From assembly GCF_002878395.1 (NCBI RefSeq), contig NW_025861174.1, positions 447,847-511,846 on the forward strand: a stretch of 64,000 nucleotides of DNA, written 5' to 3'. The stretch comes from Capsicum annuum. Its lineage: Eukaryota; Streptophyta; Magnoliopsida; Solanales; Solanaceae. Position numbers and translations under genes: made by a program. How positions within the stretch are numbered: the first letter of the stretch is position 1; every line of letters starts with the position of its first letter. Positions 23,611-36,040 of the stretch are shown piece after piece. The notes below the pieces were generated by a model that saw nothing but the letters and a program-made list of their open reading frames with translations, searched no databases and was not told the DNA's origin.

Positions 23611-24200
23611 GAACTATATAATTAGCTAATCGGTGGACCTATCTCACTACTTCCCTCTTATCCTCATCAACATGGGCAAAACTCCCTATAGACAACCTAC
23701 TAAGAGCATCGACGACTACATTCGCCTTACCGGGATGGTAATGAAGGCTCATATCATAGTATTTCAATAGCTCAAGCCTCCTTATTTGGTGTAGATTCAA
23801 CTCTTTTTGGGTAAACACATATTGGAGATTCTTATGATCAGAGAAGATATTAATGTAAACACCATAAAGGTAATGTCGCCAAATTTTTAAAGCAAAGACC
23901 ATGGCTAACAATTATAAGTCATGGGTAGGGTAGTTTTTTTATGAAGTTTCAATTGTATTGAAGCATAAACCACCACCCTACCATGTCGCATCAACACACA
24001 AACAAGATCAACTCAAAAAATATCACAATAAACCACAAAACTATCATTACCTTTGGGCAAGGTCAAAACTGGAGACCAAGTTTATTTATCTTTCAACTTT
24101 TAGAACCTACCCTCACACACATCAAACCACAAGAACTTGACCTTCTTTTGGGTCAATTTGTTCAACGGGGCAGCTATAGTGGAAAAACTCACCACAAACT
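23611..24200 (-). pseudogene. E4 RNase H
   Basis: The minus-strand frame 23911-23639 reads VFALKIWRHYLYGVYINIFS, then DHKNLQYVFTQKELNLHQIR, YHPGKANVVVDALSRLSIGS. This is the conserved gypsy RNase H core, with the SDHK and VVDALSR signatures kept. The N-terminal part (YCDAS equivalent, up to about 24200) is in other frames and poorly preserved. The domain degrades genomic RNA during reverse transcription. Confidence 0.85.
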
Positions 24201-25060
24201 TTCTATAATAACTGGCTAGACCCAGAAGCTTGGAACGACAGTTGGAGTCATAGGTCTAGTCCACTTTTTAACCATCGCAATCTTTTAGAGATCCACCATG
24301 ATCCCTTCACTATACATGATATAACTAATAAAAGCAATTACTTTCAACCAAAACCACACTTGGAGAACCTGACGTTTAAATGATGATCCTTCAAAGTTTC
24401 CAACACGGCATGGAGGTGATCTACATGATCCTCCTCACTCTTAGAGTACACTAAGATGTCATTAATGAAAAAAATGACAAACACATCCAAGAATGGAAGG
24501 AAGACCCTATTCATCAAATCCATGAATGCCAGCGGGGTATTGGTCAACCTAAAGGACATGACAAGATACTCATAGTGACCATACCGGGTTCTATAGGTTG
24601 TCTTAGGGACATCCGCATCCCTAATTTTAAGTTAATGATAACTTGATCTAAGATTAATCATAGAGAAACACTTTGCACCCTAAAGTTGATATAATAAATC
24701 ATTGATCCTAGGAAGAAGATATTTTTTCTTTATGGTAACTTTGTTCAATTGACGATAATTGATGCACATACGAAGGGAACTATCCTTCTTGCACATGAAC
24801 AATATGGGAGAACCCTAAAGACACAAACTAGGATGGATAAAACCTGTATAAAAGAGGTTCTTCAATTTCTCCTTAAGTTCTTTCGACTCTGCCGAAGCTA
24901 TTCTATAAGGAGGGATAGAGATCTGATGAGTGACCGGAACAAAATCAATTCCAAAATAAATTTCCCTATCGGGAGGAACACCTTGAAGATCATAGAGAAT
25001 ACCTTGGAAAATCATTAACTATGGGAACAGAATCTAGAGAAGGTTGTTTTGAGTTAGAAT
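24201..25060 (-). pseudogene. E4 reverse transcriptase
   Basis: The N-terminal frame 25015-24815 reads LQGVPPDREIYFGIDFVPVT, PPYRIASAESKELKEKLKNL and GFIHPS, the classic entry to gypsy RT. The C-terminal frame 24559-24344 reads [20 protein letters not shown], then [20 protein letters not shown]. The YxDD-type active site (FIDDIL in the family) is FINDIL, so one of the two catalytic Asp is lost. Between them (24560-24815) the central RT is out of frame and carries stops. The enzyme would copy element RNA into DNA. Confidence 0.88.
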
Positions 25061-25079
25061 AGTTTACTCAGACAAAATA

Positions 25080-25640
25080 ATACAAACACCCCTTTGATAT
25101 CAATTTTTGGGCTTTGAGATAAGAAATAAACCTTCCCTTATGAACGAAAAACAACCTTCCCATATAATGACCAACTTATTAGGGAATTTGAACATGAAAC
25201 TACGGGTCTTACAATCTAAAGATGCATAACACAAATGCAACCAGTCCATCCCCAGGATAACATCAAAATCAACCATGTCTAGCTCTATCAAGTCAACAAG
25301 AGTATCTCTACCATCAATAGATATAACATACCCCTAATAGACTCTCTTAATAAATATAGAGTCTCCCATTGAGCTAGAAATAGAAAAAAGAACCAATAGA
25401 CTCTCGGGACCATAATCAATATGCACAGCCACATATGGGGTCACATAAGAAAGATAAGACCTTAGATCAAGCAAGCAATACATATTATGAGAGAAAAGTC
25501 TCAACATGCCCATGACAATATCGGGAGATGCCTCAGAATCTTAGTGAGTAGCAAGTATATACAAGTGGTTCTGGCTAGCAACGGTGCCAAAAATAAAAGC
25601 AGCAGAAGATATAGCACTCTTTGGTGCAAGAGTAGAGGGA
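25080..25640 (-). pseudogene. E4 aspartic protease region
   Basis: The minus-strand frame 25291-25100 reads MIELDMVDFDVILGMDWLHL, then CYASLDCKTR, the signature stretch C-terminal to the gypsy protease. Codons near 25400-25520 encode the preceding protease (LLDLR- and VAVHI-like pieces). The catalytic DSG/DTG triad cannot be read cleanly (LLDL), so activity is unlikely. Confidence 0.75.
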
Positions 25641-25869
25641 GTAGTAACAGACGCCCTATTTTCCCAAGAAGCTACTAGAATGGGACATTCATGCTACATT
25701 TTTCCAACCTGACCATAATGAATACATATGTTTTTCCTTTGATCACACAGACCACAATGACTCTGACCACGGAATCTACAAGAAGGGTGAGGTAGAGCCG
25801 ACTGGACACCACTAGTCTAAAATTAGGCACCCTGTTTCCAGGACCCACAATTACATTAGGAGTGATGAC

Positions 25870-26870
25870 CACCCAAAAACATTAGGTAAGGAGAGAGAAC
25901 ACTAGCTGAAGTGAATGAAACTGAAATTTCCCTCTTCTTTTATGGCCACTTGCCACCATCTCCACCTTTATTCTTAGAAGGCCTAAACTTCTTTGCTTGC
26001 TTCTCACTAATCTCAACTTGCTTTTTTTCTCATCTTCTACTTGTTGCATATACACAATCAACTTAGTGATTGTCATGTTCTCAATCAACAAGGCCTCTTT
26101 TCTTTTAACAACTAGCTCATGGGATAATCTTAGGCCAAACTTACATATTCTATCACTAATGCGAGCAACGATCTCAGGAGCATACCTTGACAACTAATGG
26201 AATTTCATGGCATACTCTTCCAAAAATAGCCTTCCTTGCTTTAAGTTTACCAACTCTTCTTCCTTAGCCTCTCTTAACTCTTGAGGAAAGAAGCAGTTAA
26301 TGAAAGTCTCAAAGAAATGCTCCTACATAGCGAGGCTAACATCAAACCCCTAGAAAACTCCCACCCTTTGTACCTTTCGTATGCTACGTCTTTCTTAATT
26401 AGTAGGAAGAAAATTTAACTGCCACAATCTATGTAGAATGCATAATTTTGAAGATCTTCTCTATTTCATCGATGAAGCCTTAAGGGTCTTCCTCAACCTT
26501 CGTACTAGAAAACATAAGAGGGCATAACTTTATAAATTGGAAGATTCTTGTGTCCTCAGAAGGAACGATAGCTAGAGTACCACGCTCTGCTTTACAGGCT
26601 ACCAATTGAGTAAAGAGGTTGATAAAGCAATGAAACTCTACATTAGTAGAATCCCTTTAAGGTGACTGAGGAGGAATGCCACTCTCATGAGCAGGGTTGG
26701 TCGGTGGAACCCCATGAGAATGGCAAGATACCACAGCCCTAGCTTGAGTCTAAACTCCAAAAGTTGGATGATCTTCGTCCGTAGGACCCTCAGTAGTGTT
26801 TTCCTAAGTCTCAGATCTCCTTTGAGGCCTGATCTGAATGATAGAAAATGAAATCAGAGGAATTCAAGTC
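25870..26870 (-). pseudogene. E4 gag
   Basis: Minus strand. The N-terminal codons from about 26870 to 26400 (VEEDP-like block near 26490; stops and frame changes) are followed by the open frame 26193-25882: MSRYAPEIVARISDRICKFG, SHELVVKRKEALLIENMTIT, then KLIVYMQQVEDEKK. This is the C-terminal Retrotrans_gag segment and the basic linker before the knuckle. A zinc knuckle is not clearly readable. Capsid/nucleocapsid precursor. Confidence 0.8.
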
Positions 26871-27025
26871 CCTATACTTTATAGTTTGAGATTGAAACAT
26901 AAGAAAGAGAAACATTTCGTAAAATTTCTCATAGCTTCTGTTTTATAAGTATGGAAAGCTTCATACCCATAAAAGATACTCAACTTCACACGACATTATG
27001 AACACCCAATTGACTAGGAACCTAC

Positions 27026-27037
27026 GCTCTGATACAA
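27026..27037 (-). other. E4 primer-binding site
   Basis: The minus strand reads TTGTATCAGAGC just inside the 5' LTR, one mismatch from TGGTATCAGAGC (tRNA-iMet type). Confidence 0.85.
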
Positions 27038-27040
27038 ACT

Positions 27041-29330
27041 TGACATGACCTGAAACTAGGTCATATGATATGGGCACGTCAAGTGCAAATATACTAGGGG
27101 TCACCCCATAACCAAACCTATTCATCAACATCACATGGGTTGGATAACATACAACCATATAATATGATAGCAAAAATATTATAAGTCATAGCTTAATCAA
27201 GTAAAAAAACTTCATAAGATTCAATCAACTAGCCAAATATCCCCAAGTTCACAGTTGTTCACAATACCTCTATATAAAACTGAAGTCAATAAATGTATTT
27301 GTCAAAAAAGCCCCCGACTATATCCAAACCAAGTATAAAGCTAAGGACTAAGATATGAATGTATTCTGGATGTAAGGAAGCTCACCCCTTTAAGTCAATG
27401 TGTGAATCGCCTGATCATCTAATCACTGCATAGGAAAATAAGAAGATGCTCTGGACCCTACGTCGCATGGGTAAGTAACATCCAGATATAGTTAGCGGTT
27501 GGAAAGATAGAATGTAACTCAAGGATAAGTGATAAAGTATATCATCAAAAAACCACAAATAAATATATCACAGTGTGTAACATTCATACACTTATCCACA
27601 CATATAGATAAATTACATGCTAATCAAGATATCAAGGCTCATCAATATATTCAAACATTGATTCATTAGGCATGAAATGGGTGCTCCTACCCTCCACACT
27701 TATAGGTTAAACATATAACACTATGCATAGGACTCTAACCACAATTACATACACTTAGATAAAGGACTTCAACTATGATTACTCATTCATTCACCAAGGA
27801 GTTTAACTACATACACATTCATTCCACAAGGAACTCGATCCATACTAATATTCATTCAAGAAAGGGACTTTAACCACGTACTTCTACCTTTGGAGAAATA
27901 CTATTACCTCAAGAAATCTCTTTAAGCACAGGACTTTAATCTCGAGCAGTAATCATTAGGCAAAGGACTTCAACCTCGACTCATTCATAAGGAAAGGGAA
28001 TTTTACCTCAAGTCGTCACAACTATCATTTGTTGGCATTTTGGATTTTAACCCCTTTTCCCATGCATCAACCATATCAATGGGCCAATGCCTTCACTTAA
28101 TCCAACAAATAAAACAAGTTATGTTCTTAAAGACCCTTACAAAAATTTTATGCCACATTCTCACCACACTTGGATTCAACCCACATTTTGAGTTCCTCTT
28201 TATATATAGGGACTTTACCCTTTCATTAGCCAACAACTAAGGTCATAAATTTTATCACACATGGCTCATAATTCCTTAAACACATCATTTATGATTCATC
28301 CATGTTCATTGGTCCATTTTCCTAGTTCAATACATCAACAACATATTACTAGACAACTCACTTAGATATTTTCACAAATAAACTTTGGGACACACCTTCA
28401 ACAAGGCTATTTTTATCGTAGAAATCATCAAGACTAGGGTTCGATAAGACCCTCATATTAAAAACATAAAACAAGCACCCACATATATAATCTACCATCA
28501 ATAACATGTTTCAACACACATATAAGCATGAATAATCATTATTCATTATTAGGTAACAAAATCCTTTCCATTTGATTCAAAACCACCATGTACACTTACT
28601 AATCCAAGTATGAAATGCATGGGTTTTAGTGATATTTATAGAGGGAAAGAGATACATTCCTTAAACATGATGACACACCAAAAATCTTGACTCTTCCTTG
28701 ACACTATATGAACACCTCCAAACCCTAGTGTCTAATCTTGCTCCAAGGAGCCTTTATAGTGTTTAGGAGTGTTCAAGTCTTTTAAATGAAGACTTAGGAG
28801 GAGAAAATGCCTAATATTGTTAGAGGTTTTAGGGTTTTAGGAAAGGTAAATAACCAAAAGTTCCTTGGTTAAAAGCAAGAAAGTCCTCTCGTGCAAGGGT
28901 ACAACTCCCCCTTACGATTCCTATGGAAATCGTGACCTAGGGTGCAAGTTTTACCCTAACTCGTACCCTAGGCTTTCCTAGGTCAACCATACTATTGTGG
29001 GTACGAAAGGGTACAATTGAGTTGTAACCAAAGGGTACGAATCACCCTCCAATCTTAAGATTCACTCATGACCAAAATAGTTTACTTAGTTTTGAGACTT
29101 TACTCTATACGGTTGAGTAGTATATGACTCGTATACATTGGTTACGACTAAGGGATGGCCTTTTAGTATAAAATATAGTTTGATACCTTAACATGAAGCT
29201 CAATGTACGAAAAGGGAGGGGGAGAATGGTAAAAATTATCGCCAAGGGTATGACTCAAGTCCCAAGTCGCACCCAACTCAGAGACACCAAAAGTTGTTGT
29301 TTCTCAGGGGCTCAAAGTATAGGTATTTCA
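27041..29330 (-). repeat. E4 5' LTR
   Basis: 2.29 kb. The minus strand begins TGAAATACCTATAC at 29330 and ends CAGGTCATGTCA at 27041. It is a direct repeat of 19218-21577 with moderate divergence and an indel of roughly 100-150 bases near 28060-28080, relative to 20230-20350. Confidence 0.9.
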
Positions 29331-32161
29331 CTACAACATTTTTGTCCTAAGACCATATTAAATATAAAAAATACTTGTAAAGTGTTTCCTAAAATATTTT
29401 TAGGCACGCTTTTGAAATGTAGCCTTAATATTTAACTTTAAGACACAATAATTTTTGCAATGCTTGTAAAGTGTACTCTTTAATGCTATACGCTACACTT
29501 TATAAGTATTATCATATAATTATATAATTGTCAAGACCTTTTACAAATATGGTTACACTTTAAAAATTTGATATTTTTATTCTTTTGAAACAATAATTCA
29601 CAAGTGTTACCTTATAACTTTTCAAAAATTTACACCAAAATATTGTATTCCCTCTAATATTTTTAACATTAATATATTGTATTCCCTCCAAGATATTTTA
29701 TTCCCTATAATTTCTAATTACCCAAAACAAAGAAATCATCAAACCTAAACACACATCGTCACACACACTAGGCCAACACTTTTCAACCCTAGGCCGATAC
29801 ATTGGCAAAAACACACATTGTCACACATACTATCAAAATAATCATTTCGATATTTACTACTTCTTCGAAAGAAAGAAAGATTTGATTAAAGCACAATTGC
29901 TCAATTGCTAAAATATTTATTTAACAAATATTTAATGCTCAATTTATATTATCATCCTGGATTGAAGTACACCATATTTAAGGATTGAAGTTTTTTCAGA
30001 AATTAGTATCGAATTGGGTTTCTATTAGAAATTAGATTGGGGTTTTTTTCTCCGTATATGCAAAATTGGCTTTTGATTCTGTAGAATTGTATTTTCTCTA
30101 GTTGACTTCTGAAGGTAAGCTCTGATTAACCCTTTTCTTCTTGTTTTTTAGCATGCATGAATTTTTGGTGAATCTGAGATTTGATTTGGCAAAATAAGAC
30201 CTTTTTAAGATTTGGGCAAAGAGAAACTCTTTTAAATTTTGAAAATTTTGGAAAAGATTTGAGTATGGCATGTTATCTAGAAGGAACTGAACCTGAGAAA
30301 CCCCATTTTTACATCCAAAGACTTTATATGGTTTGTCTGGAAAGAGGAGGTAGATGAATGAACCACCGTATAGTGATGATGACTTTAGAATTGTTGTTTA
30401 AGGTAGATTTTATTATTATGGGTGAAAGAGAGAGACTTAACAAGAGCAGAGAATATGGAAACTAAGACTCATTCTGCATAATAGTCCAATATCTTTGGTC
30501 AAGTTAAATAATAAGTTTTTGCATTTATACAGTTTAGTAAACAAGCCATTTTTACTTTATAGGCAAATGAATTTTGAAAAGCTTCAGCCTAACATCAAAG
30601 TCAGTGTTGTTTTTACATCAGTAATATGATTGCATTAACTATCAATAGTACCTAATATGATGTAGAAATAAGATTAGGGAAACATTTCATTTAGTCACCT
30701 ACTTACTTGTTTATATTTTATCCGGTTCACAAAATAGTTATACTTAATAATTTGATGTCAAAATTTATTTTTTGTTATGGAGTAAAGGATTTGTTGGTTG
30801 GAAAATTCGAAAAGTGACCTTGTTTTCCTGCTCTTTAAGCCAAAAACTCACCCCGTCCAAATTAATTACGAAACTCCTACATAATATGACATTAGGTAGT
30901 TGATTCTTTTCTTTATTCATCGTTGGTGTTAAGGTCGATCATCTCTGGGTGGGTTATTGAAATAGTTGCTAACTTTATCTATGGCCTTTCCTCTTTGAAA
31001 ATTCCACCTTCGTTTTCAACAATTTTACTTGGATTTACTAATTTTTGAGAGAGTACTATTTAAATAGCTCAGCAATAGTACTCTGATCTATTTAAATAAC
31101 TCAATATTACTTAGCTACTTTTAGTTTGACACGTATAATATTATCTTTGTACTTGCATTATCTTTTGCAAGCTTTTTAGCCAGCTGAGAATTGCATAACC
31201 TAGGGATTTTGTCTATCATTTTTCCCAACTTCTTATGATTTTCCACTACCTTAGTTCTATCTTTTGTGATGGCAGATTTGGCGTTGTTGTTTTAGGTAGA
31301 TTTTGTTATTATGGGTAAAAGAAAGACTTAACAAGAGTAGGAAATATGGAAACTAAGACTCATTCTACCTAATAGCCCTATATCTTTAGTCAGGTTAAAC
31401 AATAATTTTTTTACATATATGCAGTTTAATGGACAAACTATTTTCACTTTATAGGCAAATGAATTCTGCAAAGGTTCAGCCTAACATCAAAGTCAGTGTT
31501 GTTTGTACGTCAATAATATTCTTCCATGAACTATCAATAGTACACAATGTGGTGTACAAATAAGATCAAGGAAGCATTTCATTTAGTAACTTACATGCTC
31601 ATTTATTTTTTACCTGGTTTACAAAATGGTTATACTTAATAATCTATTGTCAAAATTTATTTTTTGTTATGACGTAATGGATCTATTGGCTGGAAAATTG
31701 AAAAACTGGCCTTGTTTTCTTGCTCTTTCATCCGAAAAGTGACCCTTACAAATTAATTAAGAAACTCCTACACAATATGACATTAGATAGTTGATTCTTC
31801 ACTTTACAAAAATTCTTTTTTATTCACTGTTGGTGTTAAAGTCGATCATCTTTGGGTGGGTTATTAATTGGCTGCTAACTTTATCTTTGTCCTGTCCTAT
31901 TTGAATATTCCACCTTGGTTTTCAACAATAGTACTCTAAATTACTAATTTTTGAGGATGTTTTGACAGAGTACTATATAAATAGATTAGCAATAGTACTC
32001 TGATCTATTTAAATAACTCTATATTACTTTGTTTCTTTTAGATTGACACATAGAATATTATCTTTGTACTTGCATTATCTTTTGTAAGCTTTTCAGCCAA
32101 CTGAGAATTGTGTAACAAGGGATGTTGTCTATCATTTTGCCCAACCTCTTATGTTATTTAA
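29331..32161 (+). mobile_element. Candidate CACTA-type DNA transposon, 5' end, interrupted by E4
   Basis: After removal of E4 and its duplicated pentamer, the flanks join as CACTAC (19211-19216) plus AACATTTTTGTCC (29336 onward). That gives a terminal sequence of CACTACAACATTTTTG type, as at the ends of plant CACTA transposons. The first ~300 bases carry short repeated words in both orientations, such as 'cttgtaaagtgt' (29370, 29463) and 'acactttataag/acactttaa' (29498, 29554), like CACTA subterminal repeats. Near 30115 'GAAG|GTAAGC' looks like an exon-intron junction. No transposase motif and no opposite end are visible, so the call is tentative. E5 begins at 32162. Confidence 0.45.
30391..32161. 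repeat. ~890-bp tandem duplication, second copy cut by E5
   Basis: Copy 1 (about 30391-31282) and copy 2 (about 31283-32161) are direct repeats. 'ggtagatttt(a/g)ttattatgggt', 'atggaaactaagactcattct', 'ataggcaaatgaatt' and 'tcagcctaacatcaaagtca' occur in both, 880-890 bases apart. Copies differ by substitutions and small indels. Copy 2 stops at the LTR of E5. Both contain a possible splice acceptor ('ttactttatag|gcaaatgaatt' and 'ttcactttatag|gcaaatgaatt'). Confidence 0.85.
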
Positions 32162-34076
32162 TTTCACGACCTAAACCAGGGCTTGGACGTGAGGGTATCT
32201 TAAGTGCACCATGGACCGGAGGCCACCCCCTTAACCTAACCTCAAGAGCACAATAATAACAATAATAAAAGTACAGAATCCAGTTAAGACAGTGATAAAA
32301 AATGAATATATAACTTTATGAAAACTAAGAGTCAATTAATAACCAACTAACTCACATCTGTCCACAATAGTCTCTAAACCAGAAAAGCAACTAAGTTGGG
32401 ATATGCCCCTGACTATAACCAAGAGAATCCAAAAGTACTGAATAAACAAGAAAAGAATAATGAAATGATAAGGCCTTCCAAAGGATGGAGGCTCACCAAT
32501 TCACAGTATCTCAACAAACGTGCTAATCCATCTAGCGCTGGAAAGGAGAAATAGAAGTGTCTTCAGAACCTATATCATAAATTGATGTAGCTTCCTAGGA
32601 CGGCTAGTGGGATAAGCACTGCCATATTAATCAAGGAAAGTGATAACATAATTCCATGTCTAAAACCAGTTAAAACCATATGCACACATTCATATATACA
32701 TATATAATATGCTGAGATAGGCTAATGGTCATGAACATGAGAGTATTAAAACCATTAACCTGAACTATGTAACTCAATCCATCCTAAAATTACTCTAGGT
32801 TTATACGGGTTCATCTGCTCTGTTGAAAGGATCGCAGTGCGTGTTAACCATACGAATTGAGAAAAATTCAAAGAAAAACTTAAGCCACCATGAGAAATAT
32901 CAATCCCAAATATATATATCAAACTTGTGTCAAGCAGACGATCATTTAGACCTCTAATGCCGGCAAATATGGTTTTCAGTGTTCGTACCCTGAGGACTTA
33001 CACCTTCACAATGAGATAAATAACCCCCTTTAATGCCATATTAAAACAATTTGCACATATATCCAACCAATAACCCAAGAGTCAATGATTAAGGAATTTA
33101 CCACTTGGTATTGTCATACCAATATGCTTGCAAGCTAATATATTTATGCCAAATCGTTTAACATAATCAAATTGGACTCCCAAGTTCCATTAAAATCCAA
33201 ATCATGGCCACCTAGGCCATCCAAATACATTTTATATCCAATTATCCATTAATGTAATGCATTGACTTAAAAAATAAGTTAAACCATGCAATTTTTCATA
33301 ATTTAAATTAAATTCTTAAAATAGGTTGAGGTTCATGCAATTCCAAGCCAAAATTCAATCAATATGGGGAAACCTATATCCCTCATTCCAATTATTTAAA
33401 TAATACACCCATTCAATCCCAAAAACATCAATTGAAAACAAAATTAATCAACTCAAAACATGGGACAAGTAATTGAATCAATAATAACCAAAACCCCTCA
33501 ACCAAATTTTCAATACCCAAAATTTAAATCATATTGAAAACCATTCAATTCATGCCAGAACTAAAGTTTAGGGAAGAGAAACATGCCTGAAACACACACA
33601 AATTCAAAGTCAACTTGAAGTTTGGAGATCGGGTGATAAATACTCAGTGAAACCTTTAAGCTTTCTTGGTTGGAGAGTGAAAGATGAATCAAGTAGAGTT
33701 TGATCTTTGAAAACTAAGGGAAAAGGGTCCATTTTATATATTTAAGTCGTGGAAAGGATAAAGAAACCAAAAGTCCCACACCCCTAATTGAAATAACAAA
33801 AGAGGATGAAATTTACACCTTGGCATGGAACGTCATTATCACAGAGGTTATCCTCTATGCAATGCTGACATCATAGAGGCTAATCTCTATGACACGGTGA
33901 TATTGCGGATCCTCATTGCCCCGAGGTCCCAAAATGACCCTAAACCCCTTCCCAAAATTGTGAAATTCTTCCTAAACACCTTTTTAACATCCCTAAATAC
34001 AATTAAAGTAAAAAACCAATATTACAAACATGAAAAGGTAAAAACCAAAATGACCAAAATTTTAATGAGTCTTACA
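32162..34076 (-). repeat. LTR C (3' LTR of E5)
   Basis: 1.92 kb. The minus strand starts TGTAAGACTCATT at 34076, next to the PPT, and ends GGTCGTGAAA at 32162 (family end GTGACA, mutated). It matches LTR B block for block, including the 'ccatggac', 'ataataa' region, 'ccaaatcatgg(c/a)cacc' and 'acatg(c/t)ctgaaacacac' segments. It has a single copy of the 240-bp segment that is doubled in LTR B. Confidence 0.88.
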
Positions 34077-34090
34077 TTATACCCCCTTAG
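34077..34090 (-). other. E5 polypurine tract
   Basis: The minus strand reads CTAAGGGGGTATAA next to the LTR start TGTAAGAC. It is an expected PPT position and confirms the minus orientation. Confidence 0.8.
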
Positions 34091-35555
34091 GATCATTCAT
34101 CATGAATTTTGAGTTAGGAAACTTTTAGCATGAGAATAGCAAGAACACACCAGAATCAAATGACAAATTTAGAAAGTGACAAGAGGAAAAAAAACTCATA
34201 CCTTAACCACGTTTTCCCATCTCGGGGAACAAGAATGGGTATTTTTCTATCATATCTTCTTCAGCTTCCCATGTATTCCTTTACTTTTTGGTTTCTCGAA
34301 CGAACCATCACTGATTGGTCTCCAATCTACGAATATGCCTATCTAGTGTCTCAATTGGGATTTTCTTATAAGACAAGAAATTTGTCATACCATCATCCTC
34401 AATAGGAACTATCAAGGAAGGATCACCTATACACTTTTTAGTATGGACATATGTAACACAGTGTGAATATACCCAAACTCACTAGTGAATCCAACTAATT
34501 ATCAATGTTCCCAACTCTCCTCAAAATTTGATATGGACCAATGTAATAGGGATTGAGCTTCCCATTCTTCTAAAACCTCATGACTCCTTTCATAGGAGAC
34601 ACCTTCAAGAATACCCAATCACTCACTTCAAACTCTGACTGTCTTTATCTGATATTCGTATATGACTTTTGGCGACTTTAAGCAGTCATAAGACTTTCTA
34701 TAATCACTTTAACCTTCTCCATGGCTCTGTGAACTAAGTAAGGACCAGAAAACCTAGTCTCACCAATCTCAAACCATCCAATAGGTGACCTATACCTCCT
34801 ACCATAAAAATCCTTAAAAGAAGCCATCTGAATACTATAATGATAACTTTTATTATATGCAAACTCAATAAGAGGCAATCGATTAACTCAACTTCCCTTA
34901 AATAAATCACACAGACCCTTCATATATCCTTTAAAGTCTAAATAGTATGCTCTACTTGCCCATCCATTTGAGGGTAAATAAAGGTGCTAAGGTTCAACTG
35001 TGTACCCAAAACTTTCTGAAACCAATGCTAGAAGTGAGAAGAAAATTGTGTACCTCAGTCTGAAATGATAGACACAACTTCACGACCTCCTGAATGAACA
35101 ACTTTGCATAATCCTTTCTTGAGTAGTTAGTCCTCACATGCAAGAGTCATCCTACAAGAAATAACCCAAATAGAATCATACTGAATGCGAGACTATGAAA
35201 TACTCATCATGAAATTTGTATTTATCATCTCCCACTTACACATAGGCAACTCTATATTTTGAGACATTTTACCAATGCTCTTCATATTGTTTCACCAATA
35301 GATCTTCTTCAAGTAATGGTACATCATAGTTGAGCCCGGATAAACTATATATATAGATTCATAAGACTCATTTAAAATCCTTTCTCGTAGCTTATTAGTA
35401 TTATAAACATACAACTTACCTTGGTACCTCAGAATACCGTCTCCCTTAATCTAAAAAGCCACAACCTCTTGACCCATATCATCCTTAATTTATACAAGTA
35501 TGGGATCCAAAGCCTATTTCTCCTTCACTTAAGCACCAAAAGATGACTTAACCAC
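34091..35555 (-). pseudogene. E5 integrase and chromodomain
   Basis: On the minus strand, 34220-34420 encodes the chromodomain (IPIETLDRHIRRLET, then NTWEAEEDMIEKYPFLFPE). 34878-34678 is open and reads LIEFAYNKSYHYSIQMASFK, RYRSPIGWFEIGETRFSGPY, then EKVKVI, the end of the integrase core. 34880-35250 holds the core, and 35250-35550 the HHCC region with YQGKLYVYNTN- and YLKKIYW-like codons, all frame-shifted with stops. The fragments keep the normal order of chromovirus integrase. Inactive. Confidence 0.8.
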
Positions 35556-36040
35556 TTATAGGATAATGACTCTTTCATTCTCAAAGTCCAAAAGATGAAC
35601 TCCCAAGTTAGCCAACCTGTGAATTTCTTTCACTAATCCTCTTTTCTCCTCATCAACATGGGATAAGCTCCCTATAGATAACCTACTAAGAGCATCAACA
35701 ATAATATTAGCTTTACTTTGATGGTCGTGAAGACTCATGTCATAATTCTTAAGTAATTCGAGCCATTGCCTCTACCTGAGATTCAACTCCTTCTAAGTAA
35801 ACACATATTGTAAGCTTTTTTATCCAAATAGATATCCAAATGCAAACCATATAGATAATGGCGCCAAATCTTCAAAGCAAAGACCACAGTCGCCAACTCT
35901 AAGTTGTGAGTCATATAATTCCTCTCATAAACATTAATCTATCTAGAAGCATAGGCCACAACCTTAACATGTCTTATCAAAATGTGACCTAATCCCACAT
36001 GAGACACATCATAAAACATTACAAAACCATTAGTGCCCTT
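35556..36040 (-). pseudogene. E5 RNase H, joined to gag
   Basis: The minus-strand frame 35738-35556 reads MSLHDHQSKANIIVDALSRL, then SIGSLSHVDEEKRGLVKEIH, the end of gypsy RNase H. Codons at 35760-36030 give LKIWRHYLYG-like, HDLELATVVFALK-like and FVMFYDVSHVGLGH segments. Immediately upstream, PKGT (about 36040) belongs to the gag/knuckle C-terminal linker, so RT and protease are missing. The same RNase H entry point occurs in E9 near 63210. Confidence 0.78.

Larger units (their letters stand above)
19218..29330 (-). mobile_element. E4: Ty3/gypsy chromovirus, full structure, dead
   Basis: A 10.1 kb minus-strand element with both LTRs, PBS, PPT and the full gag-PR-RT-RH-IN-chromodomain order. 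The two flanking pentamers are CTACT (19213-19217) and CTACA (29331-29335), a probable target-site duplication with one mismatch. Domain order (RT, RNase H, IN, then chromodomain) is that of chromoviruses. The coding region is broken by numerous stops and frame changes, and the RT active-site box is altered. Its LTR family is distinct from that of E1/E7/E10. Confidence 0.9.

Noticed and set aside
33825..34405. Two plus-strand ORFs of 91-95 codons
   Set aside because: They lie antisense to the LTR C end, PPT and chromodomain of E5, and are shadow frames.
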